Shown here piece by piece: positions 9,901 to 17,767 of a stretch of DNA of 64,000 nucleotides. The notes below the pieces were generated by a model, which saw only the letters and a program-made list of their open reading frames with translations, searched no databases and had not been told where the DNA came from. A program made the translations under genes and the position numbers. Source of the stretch: CAIZGX01 sp046048875 (GTDB lineage: Bacteria; Bacteroidota; Bacteroidia; Flavobacteriales_D; Sanyastnellaceae); assembly GCA_046048875.1 (NCBI GenBank), contig JBJOFG010000014.1, positions 186,001 to 250,000 of the forward strand, read 5' to 3'. Position 1 is the first letter of the stretch. Every line of letters starts with the position of its first letter.

Positions 9901-11181
9901 TAAAGCGGGCTCACCATTCACAGGGTTTTGGCTGTTGTTGTAGTAAACGAACTTACGCATTCCGAAACGCTCGTTGTCTACCACACCATCTCCGTAACCG
10001 ATACCTAAACCTTTATAAGGAATACCGTCTTGGTCAATCGCATCGATAATATCAGTTGTTAAAGGGTTGTCTTTGTTATCTGAATCTTGGTAAGGTCCTT
10101 CAAAGAAGTCGACACCAACAGCAGGAGGGTTAGCTCCATATCCTAGAGAAGAAGATGTTGGTTCGTCAAAGGCATCACCATTATAGCAATAACCTAATCC
10201 ACGTTGAACGTCGCATCCAACATAGTCATCTACAGAAGTTCCTAAGTCAGGGTCTACCCAAGATCCGAAATACGTTTCAGTTAATGTCTGTGAACCTTGG
10301 TTAATCAATACATAGTTGTAGAATGTCATGTTGTTCACTTCATCATTCGAGGTGAATGCAAATGCTTGTGCGCGAATTTCCATTCCAATAGGCTGTCCTT
10401 GAGACTCGGTATGCGCATTTCCTTTGTCATTAAAGATCCAGTAGTAAGTTTGGTCACCATACAATGGAACGATATCTTCTCTACGTCGTTCCGCACAATT
10501 GATTTCTCTTAAGAAATCGTACCACGGATAGTCACCGTTTTGTGGATTGTAAAATCCATCTTGGTCGTAGTCATAGAAAGGAGCTAAATACAAATCTTGA
10601 CCAGCTGCAGTATTTCCGATAGCCGGATATTCGTAAAAATAACCTGGGATGGCGTAATCTGTCGCGCAATCTGTACCACCGGCAGCAATACAGTCGTAGT
10701 ATGCACGATGCTTTTGAGCGTCTTGACGCAATGAAACGAAAAATCTGTCGTACTGTTCGCAAGTTGACTCTGTAACAGAGGCGGTTCCATCGTTGGTCAA
10801 AGGTCCTGGCCAGTAATCATTTCCATCACCGCGGAAGGTCACCGCAGCAAGTTTCAATTGTTGGTCAGGAGAAATTCCACCCATCCAAAGAGCACCTGCG
10901 TAAATAGAAGAAACACCACTTCCTTTGGGCACTTCATAAGCTGCGCGGCTCAATGATCGGTTTTGCCACATGGAACCACCTGTTTCAATTAACGCTTTAA
11001 CGTTATTCCACGCCAAATCTCTAAGCCCTGTAGCCGGCGCGCACAAAGCGGCACGTGAGTCAGTTACTATTTCATTGTTTTGAACCATTCCAGAGTTTTC
11101 TGGAACAGACTTGTATGCGAAAGAGTTGTTCGCAATACCAAGTGTCAAAGCAACTAGACTTATATATATATTCTTTCTCAT
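6988..11181 (-). CDS. Very large secreted surface protein with C-terminal FlgD/T9SS-like domain
   Basis: The product is about 1397 residues. I start it at MRKNIYISLVAL, which gives a clean signal peptide ending NNSFA; an in-frame ATG 18 bases upstream would only add six residues before it. The N-terminal region (LWMGG, QLKLAA, GNDYWPGPL) belongs to a recurrent class of giant Bacteroidota secreted proteins of unknown role. DYDQDGFYNPQNGDYP and similar Asp-rich stretches look like calcium-binding loops. The C-terminus (VVPNPYYAFSSYE, TIYDLNGNRIRQFKK, IASGTYIIHV) is a FlgD-like Ig domain resembling T9SS sorting modules. It lies between a TonB receptor upstream and a PorV/PorQ barrel downstream with short gaps, so it is probably the exported or displayed component of that unit. 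I see no enzyme signature. Confidence 0.82.
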   Translation of the reverse strand: MRKNIYISLVALTLGIANNSFAYKSVPENSGMVQNNEIVTDSRAALCAPATGLRDLAWNNVKALIETGGSMWQNRSLSRAAYEVPKGSGVSSIYAGALWMGGISPDQQLKLAAVTFRGDGNDYWPGPLTNDGTASVTESTCEQYDRFFVSLRQDAQKHRAYYDCIAAGGTDCATDYAIPGYFYEYPAIGNTAAGQDLYLAPFYDYDQDGFYNPQNGDYPWYDFLREINCAERRREDIVPLYGDQTYYWIFNDKGNAHTESQGQPIGMEIRAQAFAFTSNDEVNNMTFYNYVLINQGSQTLTETYFGSWVDPDLGTSVDDYVGCDVQRGLGYCYNGDAFDEPTSSSLGYGANPPAVGVDFFEGPYQDSDNKDNPLTTDIIDAIDQDGIPYKGLGIGYGDGVVDNERFGMRKFVYYNNSQNPVNGEPALPSHFYNYMKGFWKNGQRMNYGGNGASGPNVTDIAADYMFPDDTDPLHWGTAGVITDDWSEESEGNPPNDRRFIQAAGPFTLKPGDYNNITLGIVWAKANSGDPFESVRLLREFDDKAQSLFDNCFELVSGPDAPDVAVQELDKEIILMLNNDNAISTNYQENYGPEQGGFDPSIPEELADGTQLTLEDRSYKFEGYLVYQRANDDVSANDLGDIEKARLIAQCDVKNGVGRIINFSRDPITGYIVPELKVDGADNGIQRSFRVTTDAFATGNNALINHKTYYFMVIAYGYNNYAQYDIALEKGQDEAFLSSRKSAIGEIQKISAIPHIPSPELGGTIQNSNYGDGVPLTRIEGKGNGNNDLLLGSETEAIILANNNISELTYAPGKGPVQVKVVDPLRVPSADFELRLKSTAFGEEAPDSMYWELENLDEGTIYGTYKKFNTSSEDVIIDWGLSVTWGQYDYQVDGEEVKHYTELLSSSVSYDDPSKPWLLGIQDAEGFSEQNWIRAGSVKTEGTDPQALSEALYDDYEQGSSGFPFTDEQEKYEAVAGGTWSPYCLVSGTVLDPNDANIVVNNVAPTIDALKGDLDQLDQQRKSNIKGLNNVDIVFTKDKSKWTRCPVLEMQFTPELAEDNDGDNSVDPEKMKVRRAPSVDKNGRKAGQAGYNAAEGDLISTIGMGWFPGYAIDLSTGERLNMAFGEDSWLVGENGRDMIWNPSARLYNNNGQPLFGGQHWIYVFKNLRWEDYSPTSPSSSLALCPAYDNGEFLYSKLSDPSISSSNWKKVFRGCTWVGSGLVNPEHPLLSVEEGIIPNDVRISVRVAKPYASYAYNNPDISTPNGSVNEWRNIYTFSTKNIATTLNDANTLTSVLDIINVVPNPYYAFSSYETNQLDNRIKVTNLPDICTVTIYDLNGNRIRQFKKADKITSIDWDLKNERNIPIASGTYIIHVDVPGIGEKILKWFGVMRPVDLNNF

Positions 11182-11211
11182 GCTTTTTGAATAATTCATT
11201 TTCTCAAAAAA

Positions 11212-14200
11212 TTAAAAATCAAATCTTACCCCTAAACGAATCTGACGTGGTGAACCTAGATTGTATGGGTTATTTACAAACATACTGTAGTAGTTTCTGA
11301 ATGATGTTGGCGAGTTTTGCGTATTAATCACGTTTTGATATTGTGCCGCAGCCAAATAACCATCATCGTCAGGAGTACCTGTAAAGCGGTAAACGCTAGA
11401 GATATTCTGAGTGTTTAACAAGTTTGTCACCCATAAATAAACGTTCAAGTTTGCAGCTTTCTTTTTGTCACCTTCTCCACCAAACGCCAAGCTAAAGTTC
11501 TTGTCGAAGTTCATATCTACAGTGAACTGCCATGGAAGGCGAGCGCTGTTGATACCACCAGCAGTTGTTGGGCTTAGCTCACCTGTAATTGGAGTTGGGA
11601 ATACTTGAGCAGTGTAAGGAGTTCCAGAACCTAGGTTTGCAATTAAGTTCGCTCCTGTGTTTGCAAAGATTTGCTTTCCGAACCATACTGGTCCATTGTA
11701 TTCTTTTCCTTCACCATAGCGGTAGTCAACAGTAGTTACAATACGATGACGTTGATCATAGTTGAATGGAGCAACAGTTCTCAGGTTTGGAAGTCCTGCA
11801 TTAATAAGTGCAAGCTGAGTTTGAGTTGTTGACCCTGTTCCATCGGCGAACTGAAGCGTGTAAGAAGTCTTCATCCACAAGTTACCTGTTCTTCTTAGAT
11901 CGTAAGTTAACGTCAAACCTTTAACAGTTCCGAAGTCTAAGTTTCCGAAAGCGCTATACGTACTTGGGTAAGCTCCATTGAAACGACGAACTTGGATCAT
12001 GTCACGCAATTCACGGTAGAACGCTTCAACTTTTATCGATGAAGTCTTAGAAAGTACTTGTTGGAATCCAAGCGCGTAGTCAACTGTTTTCTCAGGACGA
12101 AGGTTTGGATTGCTAATTAAAACGTTTCTGTTTTCCATGAACAAGTAATCAACTGGATTGAAGCGGTTACTTGAAGTTGGACGTTGTGTTAAGATGTCAT
12201 AGTGAGCAAAGAATAAAGCCTCTTCAGAGATAGGGAAAGAGAATGCTACACGAGGCATAAAGTTTACTGCCGGAGTGTATTCTTTGAATGCTTTGCTTGT
12301 TAGAGCAGCATCAGGATCAACACTTAAGTATGGGTTGATTTTTCCTCCGGCTGCAATACTTGTGAATGGGTCAGTTACAAGAGTACCTTGAGCATTGTAC
12401 CAGTTGTCACCGTCGCGGTATCCTTGAATGGCTGTCGGATTGCGGATATCATCTACATACACAACGAAGTCATCACCAATGTTCGATGGTCTTGAAGCTC
12501 CGAAGCTGTCGAAATCAACTTCACCAGCTGTGTATGCTTCGCTGATTACGTATGGATCCACCGGTACATATTGGTTTGCATCGTAGCGGTCAATACGCAG
12601 ACCTACGTTGAAGATTAAGTCATCAAAAGCAAACTTGTCCATAATGTATCCAGAGATATACACTGGCTCGAATGCACCAACTGCGCGAGTGTAGTAAGAC
12701 TCATTACCAAGGGTATATCTCTCAGAGAAAAAGTCATCCAATGAGGGCTTTCTGTTTAGTAAATTTCCTCTGTGGTCGAAGCCGTAATAAGTTACTACAG
12801 CGTTACCTTGGTTTAAAAGGTCTGACGCACCGAACATATCCACTGTAAGGAAATCAGGGCTAAGACCATCTGTGTTGATGAAATCTGTTCCGTTTGGATC
12901 AAGACCTAATGCTGTTCTTAGGTTGTAGTCGAATTCAAATTGACCACTACCAACAAGATTACTGTAGTCAACATATGTGTATGTACCGTTGTTGGTGTAG
13001 TAAGGATCATCAGTATTTAACTCTTGGTTGTGGTAGTTCGCGTATTGACGAGCCAATTGCCACAATCCGATTGGAGCGATAGAGTATCCTGCGTCTTTGC
13101 GTTGCTCGAATTCGAAACCAACTTCAATAGCATGGTCTCCAATATCTGCAGAACCAGAACCCGAAATACGGAATTGATTGTTGCGGAAAACGCTGTAGTT
13201 ATTAGATTTAGATCCAATGTGCGTCCAAAGGCCGTATGTGCCTGCTGGTTGCTGACCGTTCACTAAACCGTTTCCTCCTTGAATGTTTGTGATTGAAGAG
13301 TACGGAGAATCTCCAATTTGCTCTGTTTCAGAAGTAAAGTCGTTTAAGGTTGGATCAAAGAATTGCGTGTCTGTAATGATACCGTCAGTCCCGTTCAATA
13401 CTTCTGTTACATATGGATTAGTATTGAAAAGAGTAAAGAATTGATTTGTGATAGCAGCTAAGTCTGGGTTGTATTCAGACGGAGTGAAGTTCACATTCAC
13501 ATCTTGCCATCCATTTTGCTCAAAGTAATTTCCAGAACTATTCAAGGTGTATGAAGGTCTGCGATAAATATCGAATGTACCTACGTGACCATATCTGAAG
13601 AGGTTGTTTCCATGAGCAGCGTCTTCAGAGCGGTTATAGCTTTGAGAGAAGTCAGCTTGAATTCTGTAGAACACGTTCTTCAAATTTGAACTGCCCGACT
13701 CGTCTTCTGCATTCTTGAAGCGTTGAGCAAATTTCGCATATGCTCTCCAGTCAAGTCCGGTGTTTTGCTGGTTGTTTTGCCAGTTCGAAAGCATGTTTCC
13801 ATAGTCGAAGCTGTTTCCGCGGCTAAGTGCCACAGTTCCACCGAATGTTAGCGTAACGTTTTCAGATGCATTCAAGTCGATTTTAGTAACAAGGTTCGCT
13901 TGTCTAGAACGAACATTCATGCGCGTGTTGATCTTTTCGAAGTCATCAGCAGTAAGGAAGTCAGCGTTGTAAAGGGCTCCATTTACAGTACCATCTGCTT
14001 GTACGTTCTGACGCAAAGGGTTTGCTAGAATAGCTTGACGAGCATCTTCCTTCATGCGATAAACACCGCCAAAGGTTGGACCACCATCTACAACGTCTGT
14101 ATAGTTTCCAGATAAGAAGAAGCCTAAAATTGGTCTTCCTTTAGAACCATCTGCTTTCTTTCTAAACAATATCGGACCTGATAAAGATCCTTCCAATAAG

Positions 14201-14973
14201 TTGTATCCGTAATAGTCTAATCCAACAGCTTTGTCTCCAACTTTGAAACCTGAAGAAATTGCTTCTAATCCTCCAGTGTATTCAGACGAAGCTGAGCGAA
14301 GAGAGATATTAATAACCCCACCCGTAGCATCTCCAATGTTTGCAGGGATACCACCAGTGATAACCGATACCTCTTCAATTGCAGACTTAGGAAGTGAAGT
14401 AGATCCACGAACTTTAATACCATCGATGTACACCCAAGTTGAACCTGTACGAGCACCACGAATAGAAATTCCACCACCAGTACCAGCAGAACTAACCCCA
14501 GCAACTGTTTGTGCTAAACCAAGTGCATCACGACTTGGCATTTTCTCTAATTCTTCGCGTGTTACAGTTCCACCGGAAGCACCACCATCTTTGTCGATAA
14601 GTGGAACACGGTATTCCTTAATCTCAACGGTGTTCATCTCAACCCCTGGACTCAACTCAGCGTTTGCAAATTGAATTTTTCCTGCTGAAATTGGAATACC
14701 CGTTTGACTTTGTGTTTGATATCCCACGAAGTTGAACTGAACTTCGTAAGTTCCTGGGTCAACGGGTTTGATGGTGTATTGACCATCTGGGTCTGTCTGT
14801 CCACCAGTAATTAGGTTTCCGTTCAAAAACAGAACGACATTCACGAAAGGAAGAGGCTTCTTAGTCTCTTTGTCTATGACTTTTCCTTTCAAAGTTCCGC
14901 CATTTCCTTGTGCTAATACACTAGATACTGAAAGGGCAATTAAACTCAAAAGCAGGTAAAATTTTCTCTGCAT
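11212..14973 (-). CDS. Large TonB-dependent receptor with carboxypeptidase-like regulatory domain
   Basis: The 1253-residue outer-membrane receptor has a signal peptide (about 1-21, ending SSVLA) and a regulatory-like domain (about 25-110: LKGKVIDKETKKPLPFVN, YEVQFNFVGYQTQ). The plug (about 135-235) contains MPSRDALGLAQTVAGV and a glycine-rich GISIRGARTG segment. A long barrel follows, ending in RQIRLGVRFDF with the terminal aromatic typical of BamA-inserted barrels. It is longer than average for the family, implying large extracellular loops. It is the first gene of a unit followed by a giant secreted protein and a PorV/PorQ barrel. A gap of about 240 bases upstream holds T-runs and no other gene. 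Confidence 0.93.
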   Translation of the reverse strand: MQRKFYLLLSLIALSVSSVLAQGNGGTLKGKVIDKETKKPLPFVNVVLFLNGNLITGGQTDPDGQYTIKPVDPGTYEVQFNFVGYQTQSQTGIPISAGKIQFANAELSPGVEMNTVEIKEYRVPLIDKDGGASGGTVTREELEKMPSRDALGLAQTVAGVSSAGTGGGISIRGARTGSTWVYIDGIKVRGSTSLPKSAIEEVSVITGGIPANIGDATGGVINISLRSASSEYTGGLEAISSGFKVGDKAVGLDYYGYNLLEGSLSGPILFRKKADGSKGRPILGFFLSGNYTDVVDGGPTFGGVYRMKEDARQAILANPLRQNVQADGTVNGALYNADFLTADDFEKINTRMNVRSRQANLVTKIDLNASENVTLTFGGTVALSRGNSFDYGNMLSNWQNNQQNTGLDWRAYAKFAQRFKNAEDESGSSNLKNVFYRIQADFSQSYNRSEDAAHGNNLFRYGHVGTFDIYRRPSYTLNSSGNYFEQNGWQDVNVNFTPSEYNPDLAAITNQFFTLFNTNPYVTEVLNGTDGIITDTQFFDPTLNDFTSETEQIGDSPYSSITNIQGGNGLVNGQQPAGTYGLWTHIGSKSNNYSVFRNNQFRISGSGSADIGDHAIEVGFEFEQRKDAGYSIAPIGLWQLARQYANYHNQELNTDDPYYTNNGTYTYVDYSNLVGSGQFEFDYNLRTALGLDPNGTDFINTDGLSPDFLTVDMFGASDLLNQGNAVVTYYGFDHRGNLLNRKPSLDDFFSERYTLGNESYYTRAVGAFEPVYISGYIMDKFAFDDLIFNVGLRIDRYDANQYVPVDPYVISEAYTAGEVDFDSFGASRPSNIGDDFVVYVDDIRNPTAIQGYRDGDNWYNAQGTLVTDPFTSIAAGGKINPYLSVDPDAALTSKAFKEYTPAVNFMPRVAFSFPISEEALFFAHYDILTQRPTSSNRFNPVDYLFMENRNVLISNPNLRPEKTVDYALGFQQVLSKTSSIKVEAFYRELRDMIQVRRFNGAYPSTYSAFGNLDFGTVKGLTLTYDLRRTGNLWMKTSYTLQFADGTGSTTQTQLALINAGLPNLRTVAPFNYDQRHRIVTTVDYRYGEGKEYNGPVWFGKQIFANTGANLIANLGSGTPYTAQVFPTPITGELSPTTAGGINSARLPWQFTVDMNFDKNFSLAFGGEGDKKKAANLNVYLWVTNLLNTQNISSVYRFTGTPDDDGYLAAAQYQNVINTQNSPTSFRNYYSMFVNNPYNLGSPRQIRLGVRFDF

Positions 14974-15214
14974 AAAAACCAGGTTAAGGAATTATTAAAG
15001 TATACAACGGGTGCTAAAATAAGACAAGCTTAGGTTAATTCCCAAAGTTCATTAAATCAATCTTTGTAAATTTTATTTTTAGTTCTGATTATCAAAGTAA
15101 TAGGTGGTTAAGACCTAATGCTTTGGTAAAACTAAATCAAGGTTCGGGAAATTCTGTTTTTTTTTACTTTTTTCGAAATCGAATTGATCTGTTTTTTTTC
15201 TTTTCTAAGACTGT

Positions 15215-15490
15215 TTATTGTCTTCGAACCCAAATCCGCTTATACCACGGCATGTTGCCAAGTCTGCGCATTCTTTGAGATTTCTTCATATGACGTTTCA
15301 TTTGTCGTTTGCCCTTCTTTCCTTGTGCGTTCTGATGTTTTTCTACGCTATTTAGGTATTCCTTCTCGATTTTATCGTGTTGTTCCTTTTGTTTAGAATG
15401 GGCATTCTCAGGTGTAATGACATCGGTTCCTGGTTGGCCCCATGCAGATATTCCAATGAAAAGGAACAAAGAGAGTAAAAGTGTTCTCAT
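15215..15490 (-). CDS. Small secreted, strongly basic protein of unknown function
   Basis: The product has 91 residues, with a clear signal peptide (about 1-18, ending SAWGQ) and a mature part dominated by Lys, Arg, His and Gln. It includes a run of alternating KKGKRQMKRHMKK-type basic residues and ends WYKRIWVRRQ. No known domain is visible. The start overlaps the stop of the upstream gene (ATGA), so the two are translationally coupled. The coupling, signal peptide and good codon pattern support a real gene. The charge suggests binding to an acidic partner such as nucleic acid, LPS or a phosphorylated surface polymer, but this is a guess. Confidence 0.68.
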   Translation of the reverse strand: MRTLLLSLFLFIGISAWGQPGTDVITPENAHSKQKEQHDKIEKEYLNSVEKHQNAQGKKGKRQMKRHMKKSQRMRRLGNMPWYKRIWVRRQ

Positions 15491-16386
15491 TTTCTGAATT
15501 CGTAAGAGTACTTCGTAATTAATATGTCTTTAGAGCCCATGTCTTGATCCAAGGTGGCTTCAATGAATGAGGTAGGCGTATACAGGATTTCAATTTCGCG
15601 CTGAAGAACAGCGTTCGAGTAATAAGAAACCTTAGTCAGATTTCCAATTCTATCGTACTGAAATGTTTCGCGTTTGGTTTCCTTGTTTGAAGAACTTTCC
15701 ACAGTAGATATTTGTGCGATCCACCCTTTGTCGTTGTATGAGTAAAGTTTGGTGTAGCTCTTTCCACTTAATGTAAGTTCTTTTTCTTCGCGAGTAACAA
15801 AACCCGCAGAGTCCCTGTAAATAAGGTCGATAGCATAAGGGAGGCCGTAGTTGTTGAAGCTTTCTTTTCGAAGTATTAACGATGAAGGTTCACTGTATTT
15901 GAATGATTCCGAATTTACAGTAACAGTTAAACCCGGAACAAGTTTTAGTTTTTCAATGCTTTTGTTTTCAGAAACAGAATTATCGATCCTTTCAACCTGA
16001 CCTTTTTGATCGTAGAAAAAAGAAGTGGTCGTATATCCGTTTCGTCCCAATTCATTTCTGTTTTGTACCAAGCCTAATTCGTTTCGGTCGAATTCGATGT
16101 GTGTGCTATCTACTATGCTCAGAACACTTGTCACTGCATCAATTTTTGCCAGTTGTCCTGTTTCGTTAAAATGGTATACTGTGATGTCAGGTCGATTTTC
16201 GATGGCCTTCCCGGTTCGCTTCATCTGACATACACCGGTTATACTTGAGATTTTGTTTTGCCAAAGGAATTCCTGACTGAAAAACATTTCCTGCTGGAAT
16301 GCCTTTCCTTCGCGGTTATCGATGATTTGCGAATGAGCAATTTGCACGAGCCCAACTAACAGAATTAAGAAGATGGTTCTATTCAT
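15487..16386 (-). CDS. Secreted protein with YD/RHS-like repeats, unknown function
   Basis: The product has 299 residues with a signal peptide (about 1-19, ending IAHSQ). The mature part has recurring short units of the type YHFNETGQLAKI, FFYDQKGQVERI, YSYNDKGWIAQI and FQYDRIGNLTKV. These match the YD-repeat pattern, in which a tyrosine strand is followed by Asp/Asn-x-x-Gly and then a hydrophobic strand. Such repeats form beta-sheets in RHS and wall-associated proteins, but this copy is far too short to be an RHS toxin shell. A promoter-like TATGTTTG lies four bases before the ATG. The function is unknown; a small envelope or surface-binding protein is likely. Confidence 0.72.
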   Translation of the reverse strand: MNRTIFLILLVGLVQIAHSQIIDNREGKAFQQEMFFSQEFLWQNKISSITGVCQMKRTGKAIENRPDITVYHFNETGQLAKIDAVTSVLSIVDSTHIEFDRNELGLVQNRNELGRNGYTTTSFFYDQKGQVERIDNSVSENKSIEKLKLVPGLTVTVNSESFKYSEPSSLILRKESFNNYGLPYAIDLIYRDSAGFVTREEKELTLSGKSYTKLYSYNDKGWIAQISTVESSSNKETKRETFQYDRIGNLTKVSYYSNAVLQREIEILYTPTSFIEATLDQDMGSKDILITKYSYEFRK

Positions 16387-16390
16387 GCTG

Positions 16391-16398
16391 CAAACATA
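16391..16398 (-). promoter_or_regulatory. -7 promoter element of the YD-repeat gene
   Basis: TATGTTTG on the minus strand matches the Bacteroidota -7 consensus TAnnTTTG exactly. It ends four bases before the ATG, which would place the transcript start at or next to the start codon. Confidence 0.5.
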
Positions 16399-16473
16399 AA
16401 ACCGAAGTGAATAAGTTCGTTCATTGGTGGAAAAGCTTTGGTTTCTTTCGCAATTGTTTCAAGCGTTAGAACG

Positions 16474-16481
16474 TACTTTTG
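16474..16481 (+). promoter_or_regulatory. -7 promoter element of glyA
   Basis: TACTTTTG fits TAnnTTTG exactly, with a TTG about 17 bases upstream as a possible -33 element. It sits 17 bases before the chosen glyA ATG and supports that start over the longer reading frame, whose start at 16424 would lie upstream of the promoter. Confidence 0.5.
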
Positions 16482-16498
16482 GAGCAATCAATTTCAAC

Positions 16499-17767
16499 AT
16501 GAAAGATCAAATTATTTTCGACCTTATCGAACGCGAAAGAGTTCGTCAGACCAACGGAGTAGAACTTATTGCTTCGGAAAACTATGTTAGCAATGAAGTG
16601 ATGCAGGCCATGGGCTCTGTGCTCACAAACAAATACGCTGAGGGACTTCCAAAGAAAAGATATTATGGTGGTTGCGAGGTGGTGGATGAAGTGGAGCAAA
16701 TTGCAATTGATCGTTTGAAGAAATTGTTTGGTGCTTCATGGGCGAATGTTCAACCACACAGCGGAGCGAATGCTAATAGCGCAGTTATGCTTGCCGTGCT
16801 CAATCCTGGTGATGCCATCTTGGGATTAGACCTTTCACAAGGAGGACACCTAACGCATGGCTCTCCGGTGAATTATTCCGGTAAGCTTTACAAACCATTT
16901 TTCTATGGGGTTGAAAAGGAGACTGGTCGTGTAGACATGAACAAGGTTCGTGAAAAGGCATTGGAGTGTAGACCGAAACTTTTAATCTGCGGCGCTAGTG
17001 CATATAGCAGAGATTGGGATTACGCTGCTTTCCGCGCCATTGCAGATGAAGTTGGAGCAATCTTAATGGCCGATATTTCTCACCCTGCTGGGTTAATAGC
17101 AGCTGGTTTATTGAATCACCCTTTTCCACATTGTCACATCGTTACTTCAACCACACACAAAACATTACGTGGGCCAAGAGGCGGAGTTATTATGGTTGGA
17201 GAAGATTGTCCGAATCCATTAGGATTAAAAACAATGAAGGGTGAAGTGAGATTACTTTCTTCTGTTCTTGATAGTGGTGTTTTTCCAGGTATGCAAGGTG
17301 GACCGTTGGAACACGTTATTGCGGCGAAGGCCGTTGCTTTTAATGAAGCTCTTTCTGAAAACTTCAAAGCTTATGGAAAGCAAGTGATTGAAAATGCGAA
17401 TGCACTTGCAAATCATCTCTTGGAAAAAGGTTATCAGATTGTTTCAGGCGGTACCGACAATCACTGTTTCTTGATAGATCTTAGAAATAAAAATATTTCC
17501 GGAAAGGACGCTGAACAAGCTCTTGTAAGTGCAGAAATCACAGTCAATAAGAACATGGTACCTTTCGATGATAAGTCGCCGTTTGTAACAAGTGGAATTC
17601 GCATTGGAACACCAGCGATTACGACACGTGGTTTGAATGTGAACGACATGGATTTTGTAGCGAATGCAATTGATCGAGTAATTATGAATGCGTCAAATGA
17701 AGATGTTATTCGCGCGGTGAAAATGGAAGTGCACGAACAAATGTCTTCGAGACCTTTATTCGCGTAA
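16499..17767 (+). CDS. glyA: Serine hydroxymethyltransferase
   Basis: GlyA interconverts serine and glycine with tetrahydrofolate and supplies one-carbon units in the cytoplasm. The 423-residue length is typical. I start at MKDQIIFDLI; the longer frame adds 25 residues unlike the family and begins upstream of the promoter. Visible motifs are GVELIASENYVS, NKYAEGLPKKRYYGG, QPHSGANAN, the PLP-lysine motif TSTTHKTLRGPRGG (lysine near residue 230) and SGIRIGTPAITTRG. The last codons overlap the 3' end of the convergent OstA-like gene by 12 bases, with no terminator between them. Confidence 0.97.
   Translation: MKDQIIFDLIERERVRQTNGVELIASENYVSNEVMQAMGSVLTNKYAEGLPKKRYYGGCEVVDEVEQIAIDRLKKLFGASWANVQPHSGANANSAVMLAVLNPGDAILGLDLSQGGHLTHGSPVNYSGKLYKPFFYGVEKETGRVDMNKVREKALECRPKLLICGASAYSRDWDYAAFRAIADEVGAILMADISHPAGLIAAGLLNHPFPHCHIVTSTTHKTLRGPRGGVIMVGEDCPNPLGLKTMKGEVRLLSSVLDSGVFPGMQGGPLEHVIAAKAVAFNEALSENFKAYGKQVIENANALANHLLEKGYQIVSGGTDNHCFLIDLRNKNISGKDAEQALVSAEITVNKNMVPFDDKSPFVTSGIRIGTPAITTRGLNVNDMDFVANAIDRVIMNASNEDVIRAVKMEVHEQMSSRPLFA

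Noticed and set aside
14231..14674. 147-residue open frame on the plus strand inside the large TonB receptor
   Set aside because: It is antisense to a well-supported receptor domain, has no start context or domain, and reflects the codon pattern of the opposite strand.
14974..15214. T-rich gap with runs such as eight or more T around 15150-15200 considered as terminator or ncRNA
   Set aside because: The T-runs are not preceded by a strong hairpin in the right orientation and no conserved RNA fold is apparent; they may only be a curved upstream region of the TonB receptor promoter.
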